From Sugiyamaella lignohabitans (lineage: Eukaryota; Ascomycota; Dipodascomycetes; Dipodascales; Trichomonascaceae): a stretch of 64,000 nucleotides of DNA. The stretch covers positions 2,046,001 through 2,110,000 of the forward strand of contig NC_031671.1 in the NCBI RefSeq assembly GCF_001640025.1, written 5' to 3'. This document shows, one piece after another, positions 19,489-28,719 of this stretch. The position numbers were made by a program, and so were the translations under genes. The first letter of the stretch is position 1. Each line of letters opens with the position of its first letter. The notes under the pieces were generated by a model. The model made no database searches. It had not been told where the DNA came from and saw only the letters and a program-made list of their open reading frames with translations.

Positions 19489-20967
19489 ATGTCAGCTCTC
19501 GAGCAATTGTCGGTTGAAGAAGTCGAGGCTATTGCCACTGGTAAAGCCAGTCGTGATCAGACCAATATCAACAGAAAAAAGAATGCCTCGACTGCCAATA
19601 CTGGAGCATTTGTTTCGGCCGGCGGCGTCGAGAAGAAAAAGGTACATATTTCCGAGCAGCCATTCACCTGGTCCAATTGGTATCTTCACATCAACTGGAT
19701 TAATACTACACTGATTTTCATTTATCCTATGATTGGATTCTGTTTTGTTCCTTTTGTTCATCTTTCTCTCAAGACTTTTATCTGGTCTTTTATCTACTAT
19801 TTCATGACCGGTTTGGGTATTACCGCCGGTTACCACCGTATGTGGTCACACCGAGCCTATTCGGCCAGACTGCCTCTTCAAATCTTCCTTTTGTTGGTTG
19901 GTAGTGGAGCTGGTGAAGGTTCTGTCAAGTGGTGGTCTAACGGACACCGTACTCACCACCGATTCACTGATACCGAGAAGGATCCTTATGATGCTCGTCG
20001 TGGATTTATGTTCTCTCACATGGGTTGGATGATGTTCCACCAAAACCCCCAATTGAAGGGCCGTACCGACATTTCCGATCTCATTGCCGACCCTCTGGTC
20101 AGATTCCAACACAAACACTATCTTTACTTTTTGTTTGCCATGGCCTATGTGTTCCCTACTCTTGTAGCTGGTTTCGGATGGGGCGACTGGACTGGTGGTC
20201 TTCTTTACGCCGGTGTTTTGAGATTGTTTGTTGTGCACCAATCCACCTTCTGTGTTAACTCATTAGCCCATTGGATCGGTGAACAACCCTTTGACGACCG
20301 TCGTACTCCCCGTGACCACGCCATCACTGCTTTCGCTACTCTTGGTGAGGGTTACCACAACTTCCACCACGAGTTCCCCAGTGACTACAGAAACGCTCTT
20401 AAATGGTACCAATACGATCCTACCAAGATGTTCATCTGGACCATGAAGCAATTGGGACTCGCATACAACCTACAAAAGTTTTCACAAAATGCTATTGAGC
20501 AAGGTCTTGTGCAACAAAAGCAAAAGAAGCTTGATAAATGGAGAGCCCGTCTTAACTGGGGAGTTCCTATTGAGCAGCTTCCTGTCATTGAATTCGACGA
20601 CTTCAAGCAACAAACCAAAGAGCAAGGTAAATGTCTGGTTCTCATCTCGGGCATTGTTCACGATATCACTGACTTCATCGAGCATCACCCTGGTGGTAAG
20701 GCTCTGATCAAGTCTGCCATTGGCAAGGATGGTACTGCAGTCTTCAACGGCGGTGTATACAACCACTCCAACGCTGCCCACAACCTCTTGGCCACCATGA
20801 GAGTGGCCGTCATTAGAGGAGGTTGCGAAGTCGAGGTATGGAAAAAGGCCCAATCCGAGAAGAAGGACGTCAACATCATCCAGTCCACCTCGGGAGACAA
20901 AATCGTCCGCGCGGGCGAGCAGGCCACCCGCCTCGCCGAGACCGGCGTCAGCGGTCGCGCTGCCTAA
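19489..20967 (+). CDS. OLE1: Delta-9 acyl-CoA (stearoyl-CoA) desaturase with cytochrome b5 domain
   Basis: ER membrane enzyme inserting the delta-9 double bond into palmitoyl- and stearoyl-CoA. It has 492 residues. Two hydrophobic hairpins flank the three iron-binding histidine boxes: HRMWSH (116-121), HRTHH (153-157) and HNFHH (about 290-294). The C-terminal cytochrome b5 domain (about 365-460) carries the haem motif HHPGG near 399-403 and a second His in YNHSNAAH. Length and domain order match yeast Ole1, which donates electrons in cis through the fused b5. A full THE lies 74 bases past the stop. Codon use is strongly biased, as in highly expressed genes. Confidence 0.97.
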   Translation: MSALEQLSVEEVEAIATGKASRDQTNINRKKNASTANTGAFVSAGGVEKKKVHISEQPFTWSNWYLHINWINTTLIFIYPMIGFCFVPFVHLSLKTFIWSFIYYFMTGLGITAGYHRMWSHRAYSARLPLQIFLLLVGSGAGEGSVKWWSNGHRTHHRFTDTEKDPYDARRGFMFSHMGWMMFHQNPQLKGRTDISDLIADPLVRFQHKHYLYFLFAMAYVFPTLVAGFGWGDWTGGLLYAGVLRLFVVHQSTFCVNSLAHWIGEQPFDDRRTPRDHAITAFATLGEGYHNFHHEFPSDYRNALKWYQYDPTKMFIWTMKQLGLAYNLQKFSQNAIEQGLVQQKQKKLDKWRARLNWGVPIEQLPVIEFDDFKQQTKEQGKCLVLISGIVHDITDFIEHHPGGKALIKSAIGKDGTAVFNGGVYNHSNAAHNLLATMRVAVIRGGCEVEVWKKAQSEKKDVNIIQSTSGDKIVRAGEQATRLAETGVSGRAA

Positions 20968-21269
20968 ACCCTCTCTTGAATTCTTTTAACGATCTGTAAC
21001 GCATATAAATACACTCATTCGCACTTTGAAGGGGGACATCTGCCTCCGGCGGCTGGGGCTGCGCCCCAGACCCCGTTGCTCCTGCTTCGCAGGAGATGGC
21101 TGGGACCGTAGACGGAACGACTCGAGCGGAGCGAGAGGAGCTACGGGGTCTGGGGCAGAGCCCCAGCCGCCGGAGGCCGGTGTCATCTTCGGAAGCCTCA
21201 CCTGACAATCATGTTTTTCTAGTTTTTAATTTATCGTTTATCATTTATATTTGTGACTGATAGCTAATC
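20968..21269. other. OLE1 3' region, short gap
   Basis: Contains the full THE at 21042-21177 and an AT-rich stretch just before the next ORF. No gene seen. Confidence 0.6.
21042..21177. repeat. Full-length THE (B left, A right), 136 bp
   Basis: Canonical copy: linker ATGGCTGGGACCGTAGACGG joins the two inverted units. The first unit is in OLE1 sense. Confidence 0.96.
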
Positions 21270-21758
21270 ATGTTAGTATTTAGCATTCTTTTGTTTGTCA
21301 CTCTTATTCGATCTTCCATTAGTGTTGGTTTAAACTATACGGCTATGAATAACGCTTTAGACTGCATAAGAAGAGTGGACCATCAATTCTATTATTTCAT
21401 CCCAGCAGAGTATAGTATGTTTACTATTGCCAATCTTTCTGGTTATTACTTCAATAACAGGTTGTACAGAGAGGTGCTTCCATGCTTAGTGGAATTTAGT
21501 AAATATGCGTACACTGGCATATCATTCGATGGCTATGAGATGAGAGGAGATTTGCTAATGTCTGGTGTTATTGATTACGATCTCCGTGCTGAGGATCTAG
21601 TTTCGGGCGGTCTTGATGTTAAACAGCCATCATCACCTAATAACAATATTAGTAGCACGATACAAGAAACACACTCAACTTTACCTGCTAATCCAACAGG
21701 TTATCCACCACTGAGAATGCAACTACAGTTAGCACTTGATTTAAGTAATAAACATTAA
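21270..21758 (+). CDS. Small predicted secreted protein, no recognised family
   Basis: A 162-residue ORF starting MLVFSILLFVTLIRSSISVG, a convincing signal peptide, then a 95-residue domain with three cysteines, aromatic residues and an N-glycosylation site (NYT), ending in a Ser/Asn/Pro-rich tail with further NIS and NLS sequons. I do not recognise it. Base composition is more AT-rich than flanking genes, and codons such as TTA and AGA are common, unlike OLE1. It could be a fast-evolving surface or secreted effector-like protein, a recently acquired gene, or a chance ORF. The signal peptide and absence of low complexity favour a real gene. Confidence 0.5.
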   Translation: MLVFSILLFVTLIRSSISVGLNYTAMNNALDCIRRVDHQFYYFIPAEYSMFTIANLSGYYFNNRLYREVLPCLVEFSKYAYTGISFDGYEMRGDLLMSGVIDYDLRAEDLVSGGLDVKQPSSPNNNISSTIQETHSTLPANPTGYPPLRMQLQLALDLSNKH

Positions 21759-21995
21759 CCAAAGCACGTTAGACAGTTGTGAGTTGCATCGTTATCCTGT
21801 GCGTAATTCTCATATGTTGAATCAGTTATCAACGACGACTTAACGGCTGACATGCGGAGGTAGTCGGTAGACGTCGGAGGATAACGGATAGATAAGCTAT
21901 TGGGAAGCTGGAATCGTGACAGCCGGTGGGGAGCCGCTGGTTGTGCGGCGGGTGATTAATGTTCGTGAAGCAGAGATGTGAGGGGAGATGATGGG

Positions 21996-22775
21996 ATGAG
22001 AACATTGAGAGTGGGGATGTTGTTAGTGGGCTGGAAGTTACAAAACAAGCATGTGCTGGTGATTGGCGGAGGTGAGGTCGCGAAGGGGAGGGTGGAAGCT
22101 GCGGTGAAGGCCGGTGGGTTGGTTACAGTGATTGCACCGGAGGTGGTGACGGAGATTGAGGATCTGGAGAGTACGATGCAGCTGAACAGAGTGGAGAGAC
22201 GCGATGTGGATTTGGAGACAGATTTCGTGGTGGATCCGCTGGCGGAGATTGAACAGGATTACGATATGGTGTTTTCGGCAATCGACGACAGGGAGTTGTC
22301 ACATAAGATATATCTGGAGTGCAAGAAGCGGAAGATTCCAGTGAACGTCGCAGATATCCCAGATGAATGCGATTTCTATTTCGGCTCGGTCATTGAGAAG
22401 GGACCTTTACAAGTAATGGTTTCGACAGGCGGAGCTGCCCCGAGACTGGCTAGAAAAGTGAGGGTTGGAATTGAGAACCAGCTGGACGAACTGAACATCG
22501 AAAAAGCTATTTATAACGTTGGCAAGCTGAGGAAGATGCTCAGAGAACATACTACTGGCACAGACGAAATAAGCGGCAAAGAAACCGGTTATGATAAGAA
22601 TACTATTACCACCCGTATGAAGTGGATCTCGGATATCTGTGACCGGTACAATTTCAACGAGCTTGCCGACCTAAGCGAGACAGATCTCGAGCTGATGCTG
22701 GCGAAATATCCTGCTCCAGTAAGAGAAGAGCCAGATAAAGAGACCCAATCATCAGAAAAAGAGGCCAGTTTATAA
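21996..22775 (+). CDS. MET8: Siroheme synthase: precorrin-2 dehydrogenase / sirohydrochlorin ferrochelatase
   Basis: Makes siroheme, the cofactor of sulfite reductase, by NAD-dependent oxidation of precorrin-2 and iron insertion. With the ATG at 21996 the protein has 259 residues; an ATG at 22017 is also possible. A Rossmann fold opens with LQNKHVLVIGGGEVAKGR, followed by VIAPE. The segment VNVADIPDECDFYFGSV holds the aspartate corresponding to Asp141 of yeast Met8, needed for both activities, and VMVSTGGAAPRLARKVR is the other family signature. The C-terminal helical part (KLRKMLRE) forms the dimer. The THE unit 57 bases downstream is antisense, an exception to the local rule. Confidence 0.92.
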   Translation: MRTLRVGMLLVGWKLQNKHVLVIGGGEVAKGRVEAAVKAGGLVTVIAPEVVTEIEDLESTMQLNRVERRDVDLETDFVVDPLAEIEQDYDMVFSAIDDRELSHKIYLECKKRKIPVNVADIPDECDFYFGSVIEKGPLQVMVSTGGAAPRLARKVRVGIENQLDELNIEKAIYNVGKLRKMLREHTTGTDEISGKETGYDKNTITTRMKWISDICDRYNFNELADLSETDLELMLAKYPAPVREEPDKETQSSEKEASL

Positions 22776-23108
22776 ATCCATTAAACGTACCACAGCTCAT
22801 AAATCAGCCTTGAAACACCCCCAAACTTCAGTGGGACGGCCGATGCAACGACTCGAGCGAAGCGAGAGGAGTCACGGGGTCTGGGGCAGAGCCCCAGCCG
22901 CCGGAGGCAGAATTCGTTGAGATCTCGATGTACCGAATAGGAATTAAATGCAAACCAGTCCATGTGAGATAACAACGGTGCCCATGCATTTGGACAGAAA
23001 AGGTTAAGATTCAGGAGAGTCGACAGGTCGATCTGTGAGCTTAAAAAAGCCGCACCTGTCTATAGTTTTATATAATGAGAGGCAGGTCTGGTTCGGTGTC
23101 TATCCACA
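22776..23108. other. Gap between MET8 and the coilin-like gene
   Basis: One THE unit, then AT-rich sequence with a TATATAA-like stretch near 23070. Nothing else seen. Confidence 0.55.
22832..22909 (-). repeat. THE unit, type A with linker
   Basis: Antisense to both flanking + genes. Linker reads GGGACGGCCGATGCAACG. Confidence 0.93.
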
Positions 23109-24896
23109 ATGAGGTTCAAACTCAAGGTGGGTGATAAGAACCTGATTTGGTGGCCGCTGGATAGCGAGACGCAGAATGCCACTGTGGGTGAATTTGTCGA
23201 GGCATTGACCGGAACCGACGAAAACAAGGCTTATTTAGAGGGCATTGAAATGAGTTCCAAGCATCAGATGCGACATCTGGTTCGTGACGGTGATGTTGTT
23301 GAGATTCGGATTAAAGGAACTCCTCATGAAGGCAAGCCAAGGACGAAAGCTCGGAATCTGAGACGCAAGCGTGAAAAGGCTTCGAAAGCTGGCAAGAACG
23401 ATGATTCCGAGGATGACGACGAAGATGATGAGGATGGAGATGACAGGTATGGAGGTCAGGAGCAGGATGCCGATGGAGATGATACCATGAAGTATGAAAA
23501 TGAGGTTAATGGATATAGAGGGTATGAGTCGTATCATGACTATTACTATGATAATAATAATCAGGCAAAAAATTACATGGATGGGTGGTATGATACCACT
23601 AATGGTGAAAATGGATATGGCAATGGCAATGTCAATGTTGCAGGTCAGGTTTCTGGATACTATTCTACACAGAACAAGAAGAGTTCTAATTTCAAGAACC
23701 AACGACAGCCCACTCCTTTTGTCCCTGCTGGCCAGACTCAGTACAAAAACATTCGGCGAAGTGCAATTGAATGTGAGTACCCCGACTATTACAAGGTCAC
23801 AGTTCCCTCATACCCTTTTCAGAAGATGCCCGTTGAGACCCATGGTGAGGAGAATGAGGTTGAAACGGAGATTGATAATGGTACTGCCAGTGGTACTGGA
23901 ACTGGAACAACTGCTGGCGAATACTCTACACCAGAGGTAAAGGAACCGGGTCCTGTCCAAGAGTTAAAGGAAAAGAAGAAAACGTCAGTTGATGAAGCTA
24001 GTGTAAATGCTCAGTCGAGTTCAACTCAGAGTTCAAAAGATACGACCGAATCAGGCAAATCACAGAACGAAGAGTTAGGCGAGGATCATGACAGCCCTCC
24101 TGTTGAAGAGCCGATTCTCAAAATCAGAACCGCTGAAGTGAACTCTGATCTCAGTTCTGCATCAGCAGCTGCATTTGAACTTACCACCGCTCCAACCTCG
24201 GTTTCCACGTATCCAACTCTTGACATAAGTCCCAGAAATTCTGCCAGTATCGTAGCCACCTCGCCAGAGTCATCTGATTCGGATCCCGGAGACTATGGTG
24301 CCAATCCCAGCAAAACAGCTAACCTAGCATCCAAGTCTTTAGAAACTGTGACAGCTGTCGGAAACTCGACCCAAACCCAACTAAAATCCGAGGATGAGAC
24401 TACCGAGACCCCAGTCAGACTGTCAACTCCGAACCTGTCGCACAACCCTTCGAGCAGTCGAGAACTCTTTGATGCCACTTCCGGCTACGAATTCTATTCT
24501 CTGTCTGCTCTGTGTGCACACCAGGTGTTTGTAGTCTCTGAGCTCGTGTGCGAACCACCGTCGTACCTTCCCACCCAGCGCTACCGCACCCTGAAATTCT
24601 ACGGCAAAACCGACAGCGGTGGCTACCTCGTGCAAACCGACAAACGCGACATGAAGAAACCCAAAATGAAAGGCAAATTCGAAATCGACGACGGCTGCGA
24701 CCTCGACGACACCCAACTCTCGGACGAAGAAAAACGAGTCCAACGAGTATCTAAAAAGTTTGGCTATGACATTGTCCACACCGACACCGTCGGCCAAGCC
24801 ATGCATCTGGCTGGCGAAGAAACCCCATCCAAGGGAATCAGCATCAGCATCTCTGGCATTGCATGCCCCTTCGAGTACTTTTCGTTCAAAAAGTAG
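23109..24896 (+). CDS. Possible coilin-like nuclear protein (ubiquitin-like N-terminus, Tudor-like C-terminus)
   Basis: A 595-residue protein of uncertain identity. Residues 1-72 (MRFKLKVGDKNLIWWPLDSE) look like a ubiquitin-fold domain. A basic stretch (TKARNLRRKREKASKAGK) resembling a nuclear signal, an acidic DDDEDDEDGDD run, Tyr/Asn/Gly-rich sequence and a long Ser/Thr/Glu-rich disordered middle follow. Residues 460-595 include HQVFVVSELVCEPPSYLPTQRYRTLKFYGK, which recalls the atypical Tudor domain of coilin (a start like IAFKLLEL, then a disordered loop). Coilin scaffolds Cajal bodies in plants and animals. The match is by layout and weak similarity only; it may be an unnamed fungal nuclear protein. 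Convergent with BCD1, itself a snoRNP factor. Confidence 0.4.
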   Translation: MRFKLKVGDKNLIWWPLDSETQNATVGEFVEALTGTDENKAYLEGIEMSSKHQMRHLVRDGDVVEIRIKGTPHEGKPRTKARNLRRKREKASKAGKNDDSEDDDEDDEDGDDRYGGQEQDADGDDTMKYENEVNGYRGYESYHDYYYDNNNQAKNYMDGWYDTTNGENGYGNGNVNVAGQVSGYYSTQNKKSSNFKNQRQPTPFVPAGQTQYKNIRRSAIECEYPDYYKVTVPSYPFQKMPVETHGEENEVETEIDNGTASGTGTGTTAGEYSTPEVKEPGPVQELKEKKKTSVDEASVNAQSSSTQSSKDTTESGKSQNEELGEDHDSPPVEEPILKIRTAEVNSDLSSASAAAFELTTAPTSVSTYPTLDISPRNSASIVATSPESSDSDPGDYGANPSKTANLASKSLETVTAVGNSTQTQLKSEDETTETPVRLSTPNLSHNPSSSRELFDATSGYEFYSLSALCAHQVFVVSELVCEPPSYLPTQRYRTLKFYGKTDSGGYLVQTDKRDMKKPKMKGKFEIDDGCDLDDTQLSDEEKRVQRVSKKFGYDIVHTDTVGQAMHLAGEETPSKGISISISGIACPFEYFSFKK

Positions 24897-24972
24897 CTCT
24901 GGGGGCTTCTAACGAATTATTTATATTTGCTTCACATAACGACCTGCTATTACTACTTCTTCGCACGGTGCT

Positions 24973-25108
24973 GCCTCCGGCGGCTGGGGCTGCGCCCCAG
25001 ACCCCCCGGCTCCTCTCGCTACGCTCGAGTCGTTCCGTCTACGGTCCCAGCCATCTCCTGCGAAGCAGGAGCAATGGGGTCTGGGGCGCGGCCCCAGCCG
25101 CCGGAGGC
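24973..25108. repeat. Full-length THE (A left, B right), 136 bp
   Basis: Lies between two convergent genes, 76 bases after one stop and 12 after the other, giving each a sense unit. Confidence 0.96.
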
Positions 25109-25120
25109 CTGTCCCCACCC

Positions 25121-26368
25121 CTACGGTCCTTTTGAAGACTCTTCGGCGGGTGGTGAGTCGGACTCGCTGGAGCTGGAGCTGGAATCACTGGCTGTGGTGC
25201 TAGAGTCGTCGCTGGAGTCGGTAGAGCTGTCACTGGAAGCGTCTCCTTCGTCTAATAAATATCCTGCTGGGAGGTCTGTCGGTTCGTGAGAGCCTTGTTT
25301 GCCGATTATGGCGAACAGAGTTGGGTACTCCAGCACGCACTGGCCGGCCAGTGCTTCTGCTAGCGGTTTTTCGCCGTCCAGTTTGATCAGTTGGGGTTTG
25401 TTGGCTGGACAGTCGACCTTTTTTAAGTAAACTGCTAGCTTTGAGGCAGCTGGGAGGTCCGTCCCGCCGGGGCTGAACTTGTATATCCGCCGGGCAGCTT
25501 CGTCTAAAATCTCGCTATCAGGAACTTCTTTTGTACAGGTGATCCTAGCACCGTCGCCAATGCTATTTTGTTCGATGTTGGTACTGTCAATGTCAGGATT
25601 CTTTTCTTCTGTAATTCTTTCTTTGGTGTCGTCTGCAATGCTATTTTGTTCGATGCTGGTACTGTCACTGTCAGAACTCTTTTGTTCCGTAATTCGTTCT
25701 TTGGTGTCGTCTGCAATGCTATTTTGTTCGATGCTGGTACTATCACCGTCAGGACTCTTTTGGTCTATAGGCTGTTCTTGGATATCGTCGCTGGTACCTT
25801 CTACCTCCTCTTTGGTTTCTTCCCTTTTAGTTTCTTCGTCTTTAATTTGGTTTTTACTCGTTTCACCGACTGTCTCACTACTATCACCGTTGCTGTGGAT
25901 AAAGATCCACTCCACGGTCCAGAAGTACTTCTTGCGTTTGTTGTTCCAGCCTGATTTATTGCTTATGCTTCGTTGCATGCCTTGCGGCAGTTGCTTTACT
26001 CGAATTCCGTTGACAAGTCTCTCATCAGACCGCTGACCACCCCGTCTCCTCTGCTGAATCTGCTGCTGCCGACTTCGTTTACCAGAGTTCGACGCTGTCA
26101 ATACCTCACTAACTGTGCGTTTCCCAAGTACCAGTTCACGATCCAGGGTCTGCAGAAAGCTGTAATCTCGATTAATAATAGCTGGAGATGCTGCTATGTC
26201 GTGCCGAGAAAAGTATTTAGCTGGATCCACCAGCCCAGTACATTTGGTCTGTTGCTTATGAAGTTTCGAGCATTCGAGAGAACATGTTCTTATAGCACAG
26301 GCAGGACATTTATATTTGAATTCATTTTTAAAACACTGCTCACACAAATTCGCGAGATCCGAGTCCAT
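25121..26368 (-). CDS. BCD1: Box C/D snoRNP assembly factor with HIT zinc finger (Bcd1/ZNHIT6)
   Basis: Predicted nuclear factor for box C/D snoRNA stability and snoRNP assembly with Rvb1/2. The 415-residue protein opens with a zf-HIT finger (about 8-45): CEQCFKNEFKYKCPACAIRTCSLECSKLHK. Next come the conserved FLQTLDREL segment and a basic region (NKRKKYFWTVEWIF) typical of Bcd1. The middle holds three 26-residue tandem repeats (SIEQNSIADDTKERITEQKS type), and the C-terminus is Ser/Asp-rich. The start at 26368 is the first ATG; the frame extends four codons upstream only from a GTG. Its stop is 12 bases from a sense THE unit. Confidence 0.85.
   Translation of the reverse strand: MDSDLANLCEQCFKNEFKYKCPACAIRTCSLECSKLHKQQTKCTGLVDPAKYFSRHDIAASPAIINRDYSFLQTLDRELVLGKRTVSEVLTASNSGKRSRQQQIQQRRRGGQRSDERLVNGIRVKQLPQGMQRSISNKSGWNNKRKKYFWTVEWIFIHSNGDSSETVGETSKNQIKDEETKREETKEEVEGTSDDIQEQPIDQKSPDGDSTSIEQNSIADDTKERITEQKSSDSDSTSIEQNSIADDTKERITEEKNPDIDSTNIEQNSIGDGARITCTKEVPDSEILDEAARRIYKFSPGGTDLPAASKLAVYLKKVDCPANKPQLIKLDGEKPLAEALAGQCVLEYPTLFAIIGKQGSHEPTDLPAGYLLDEGDASSDSSTDSSDDSSTTASDSSSSSSESDSPPAEESSKGP
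25556..25780 (-). repeat. 78-bp tandem repeat (three copies) within BCD1
   Basis: Copies begin at about 25556, 25634 and 25712, exactly 78 bases apart, encoding three in-frame 26-residue acidic repeats. The third copy is partial. Confidence 0.88.
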
Positions 26369-26684
26369 TGAATCCACCACCCTTAATTTCTTCTCAACTG
26401 ATTTGGATCCTGATCCTCTAAATCAACACCAGATCAACTTTGGGTGAACAAAAATAAATATTTATTTTTCAGATAAGATCGTGCATTATCCATAGATCTG
26501 CCTCCAGTCCTTATCTGCGGCGTTGCCGCTCCCGCGGCTCGGCTGGGACTTTTTGGCTGGCTGGCTGGGTTAGGCCTGCACGTTCACAATCAAGCCAAGG
26601 ACTGGTTGGTTCTCATCACTTCACATTCGTTTGTCTGATACCGAGATCTCGACATCGACACAATTCGCCCATTCCACATTCAAA
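26369..26684. other. Divergent promoter region, BCD1 and VMA10
   Basis: 316 bases with AT-rich sequence near 26450 and a GC-rich patch (GCGGCTCGGCTGGG) near 26530. No THE unit or gene. Confidence 0.55.
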
Positions 26685-27773
26685 ATGGTGAGTTTCTGTA
26701 CACTGTGTGCTGGGGGGACATGCCTCCGGCGGCTGGGCTCCGCCCAGACCTGGTTGTGCTCCGCTTCGCGGAGCGGCGTAGATCGTAGCGTTTGGCTGTC
26801 TTTTGCTGGTGGTGGATTATGAGACGAGATAGGGGTTCAAAGTTGCAATTCTGGTCTTGGAACTGCTTTTTTGGACTCTTGGCCTTTTTGAAATTGTGAT
26901 TTTGACGAAAATTACCAGGCTTTTACTAACTATAAACCCAGTCTGCCCAGAACTCGAACGGAATCCAGACCCTTTTGGAGGTACGTGCTATCCCTCAAGA
27001 TTTTTATCGGTTCTGTAGCTCAATGGACTCATTTTAGTCTTCAATTGCGACAACAGATTGAAACGTACCAGTAATTTACTTGACAGAGGTACTAACAAGT
27101 TTTCCAGGCTGAGCGCAAGGCTCACGAGATCGTCCAAAAGGCCAGAGCTTGTAAGTGAGAACTATCTTCCTGTTGGAGACCTTGGCAGCACTAAATTTTG
27201 ATTTTCTTGTAATTTTAGTGACAAGGTCTCTATACACTGAAATTAAAATCGTCGGAAAGCTCCTCGATGGTTTTACATCCCTCGTTACTCGCAGTTCACG
27301 AACTAACATGACAGTCCGCACCCAACGCCTGAAGGCCGCCAAAACTGACGCAGCCGCCGAAATCGAGGCTTACAAGAAGTCCAAGGAGGCCGAGTTTCAA
27401 CAGAAAGAGTCTCAGGTACGTTTTCTTCTACCAATAACATGCCTCCGGCGGTTGGGGCTGCGCCCCAGACCCCGTTGCTCCTGCTTCGCAGGAGATCCCC
27501 AGGCCCCTCGACTTCCGACTCGAGCGAAGCGAGAGGAGCAACAGGGTCTGGGGTGGAGCCCCAGCCTCCGAAGACACGACCCCCTCTCCCCCAAATACTA
27601 ACCCCTGCCAGCACTCGGGAACCACCTCGAAAGCCACTGAAGAGGCCGAGACCAAGATTCAGGCCGAGCTCAGCAAGATCAAGGCCGACGCCGCTGCTGC
27701 TAAGGACAAGATCATCAGCCGGATCATCGACTCTATCACCACTCCTACCCCCTCTCCTCACATCAACGCCTAA
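26685..27773 (+). CDS. VMA10: V-ATPase subunit G (peripheral stalk), five exons
   Basis: Peripheral-stalk subunit linking V1 and Vo of the vacuolar proton pump. Exons 26685-26687 (the ATG alone), 26942-26980, 27108-27150, 27315-27415 and 27612-27773 give 115 residues. The product reads SAQNSNGIQTLLEAERKAHEIVQKARA, then RTQRLKAAKTDAAAEIEAYKKSKEAEF, and ends KIISRIIDSITTPTPSPHINA, matching Vma10 throughout. All introns have GTGAGT/GTACGT/GTAAGT donors; branch TACTAAC or ACTAAC is clear in introns 1-3. Intron 4's branch is less clear (ACTAACCCCTGCCAG). Introns 1 and 4 carry THE copies. The single-codon first exon is a known habit of short yeast genes. Confidence 0.93.
26722..26774 (+). repeat. 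Short THE unit, type D, in VMA10 intron 1
   Basis: Hairpin 2 shortened on both arms (CTGGGC/GCCCAG) with linker ACCTGGTTGTG. Same short subfamily as 49850. Confidence 0.93.
27441..27574. repeat. Full-length THE (B left, A right), 134 bp, in VMA10 intron 4
   Basis: Somewhat diverged: right hairpin 1 reads CCTCCGAAG and the linker is CCCAGGCCCCTCGACTTCC. Confidence 0.94.
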
Positions 27774-27835
27774 TTTCTGATGTTTTTCCCGTAATTAAAT
27801 GCTATTTATGCTCTGCTTTTCGGGGTGGTGAGTCT

Positions 27836-27896
27836 GCCTCCGGCAGCTGGGGCTCCGCCCCAGACCCCGTGGCTCCTCTCGCTTCGCTCGAGTCGT
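27836..27896 (+). repeat. THE unit, type A
   Basis: Sense, 62 bases after the VMA10 stop; hairpin 1 carries CGGCAGC. Confidence 0.93.
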
Positions 27897-27940
27897 TTCG
27901 TCGGGGGTGCCAGTATCGTTGGACCCTGAATAGACCCTGA

Positions 27941-27957
27941 GTGAACCCTAACATCTG
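27941..27957 (+). repeat. GTGAACCCTAACATC motif, copy 1
   Basis: The reverse strand contains TTAGGGTT. Copy 2 is at 28460-28476 upstream of MSC7. Confidence 0.45.
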
Positions 27958-28340
27958 GGATTTTTGCAGCGGGTTTATTTTCGGCTTATGGGTTCATTTT
28001 TAGCCGGAAAAAGAGGTTTCTGTACTTTCAATAGTGGAGAGATTCAAACAGACCAAGAAACGTAGCCAAAATCCCACGTTTAGTCGCTTTTCGCGACGTA
28101 ATCTTGCTGAGGTAAGTGATTCGTTAAGAGAATATTTGCTGCTGAAATATTCCACTAAAGATACTGATCTTAGAGCCCCTCTTCAGTGTCTAATAATATC
28201 CCAAAAAGGACTGTTATCATTACTTAGCAGCTGAATAACGGCTCCAACCGTCGAAATCTGGTCCCCAATCAGTCCAATTGTTCTCAACCCCCACCGGAGT
28301 TCCCCCCTCCCCTCCCACTCTACCCCTCAGCCGGGGATCC

Positions 28341-28409
28341 CCACGCAACGACTCGAGCGGAGCGAGAGGAGCCACGGGGTCTGGGGCGGAGCCCCAGCCG
28401 CCGGAGGCA
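28341..28409 (-). repeat. THE unit, type A
   Basis: Upstream of MSC7 and antisense to it; immediately left of motif copy 2. Confidence 0.93.
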
Positions 28410-28719
28410 GGCCCTTCTCCCTAGAGACGCTCCGAGCGGACCCTGAAACAGGGTCCAGAGTGAACCCTAACATCCGGTGCAATGATGTACAGAGAGCAGC
28501 ATGGACTAGTAAGACAATTAAGACCGACACGTGAGGAGTGGATATTGAGGTTGAGAGGTGATTTGTGGAGAATTGCGAGAGGATTTGTCGTTGCTAGGAC
28601 TGCGGACACGGTTTATTGAGAAGTTCAGAAGAGGATTTTGGGATCACGGTTTTACGAGGTTCACGAGGTTCAGGTTAACGTTGGTTATGCTGTAGAAGAG
28701 GAACTGGTTATTTTTGAAC

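Larger units (their letters stand above)
27774..28719. other. Intergenic region between VMA10 and MSC7
   Basis: Two THE units and two copies of a GAGTGAACCCTAACATC motif, each just after GACCCTGAA-like sequence (about 27921-27957 and 28439-28476). The short ORF at 28034 is not convincing. Confidence 0.6.
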
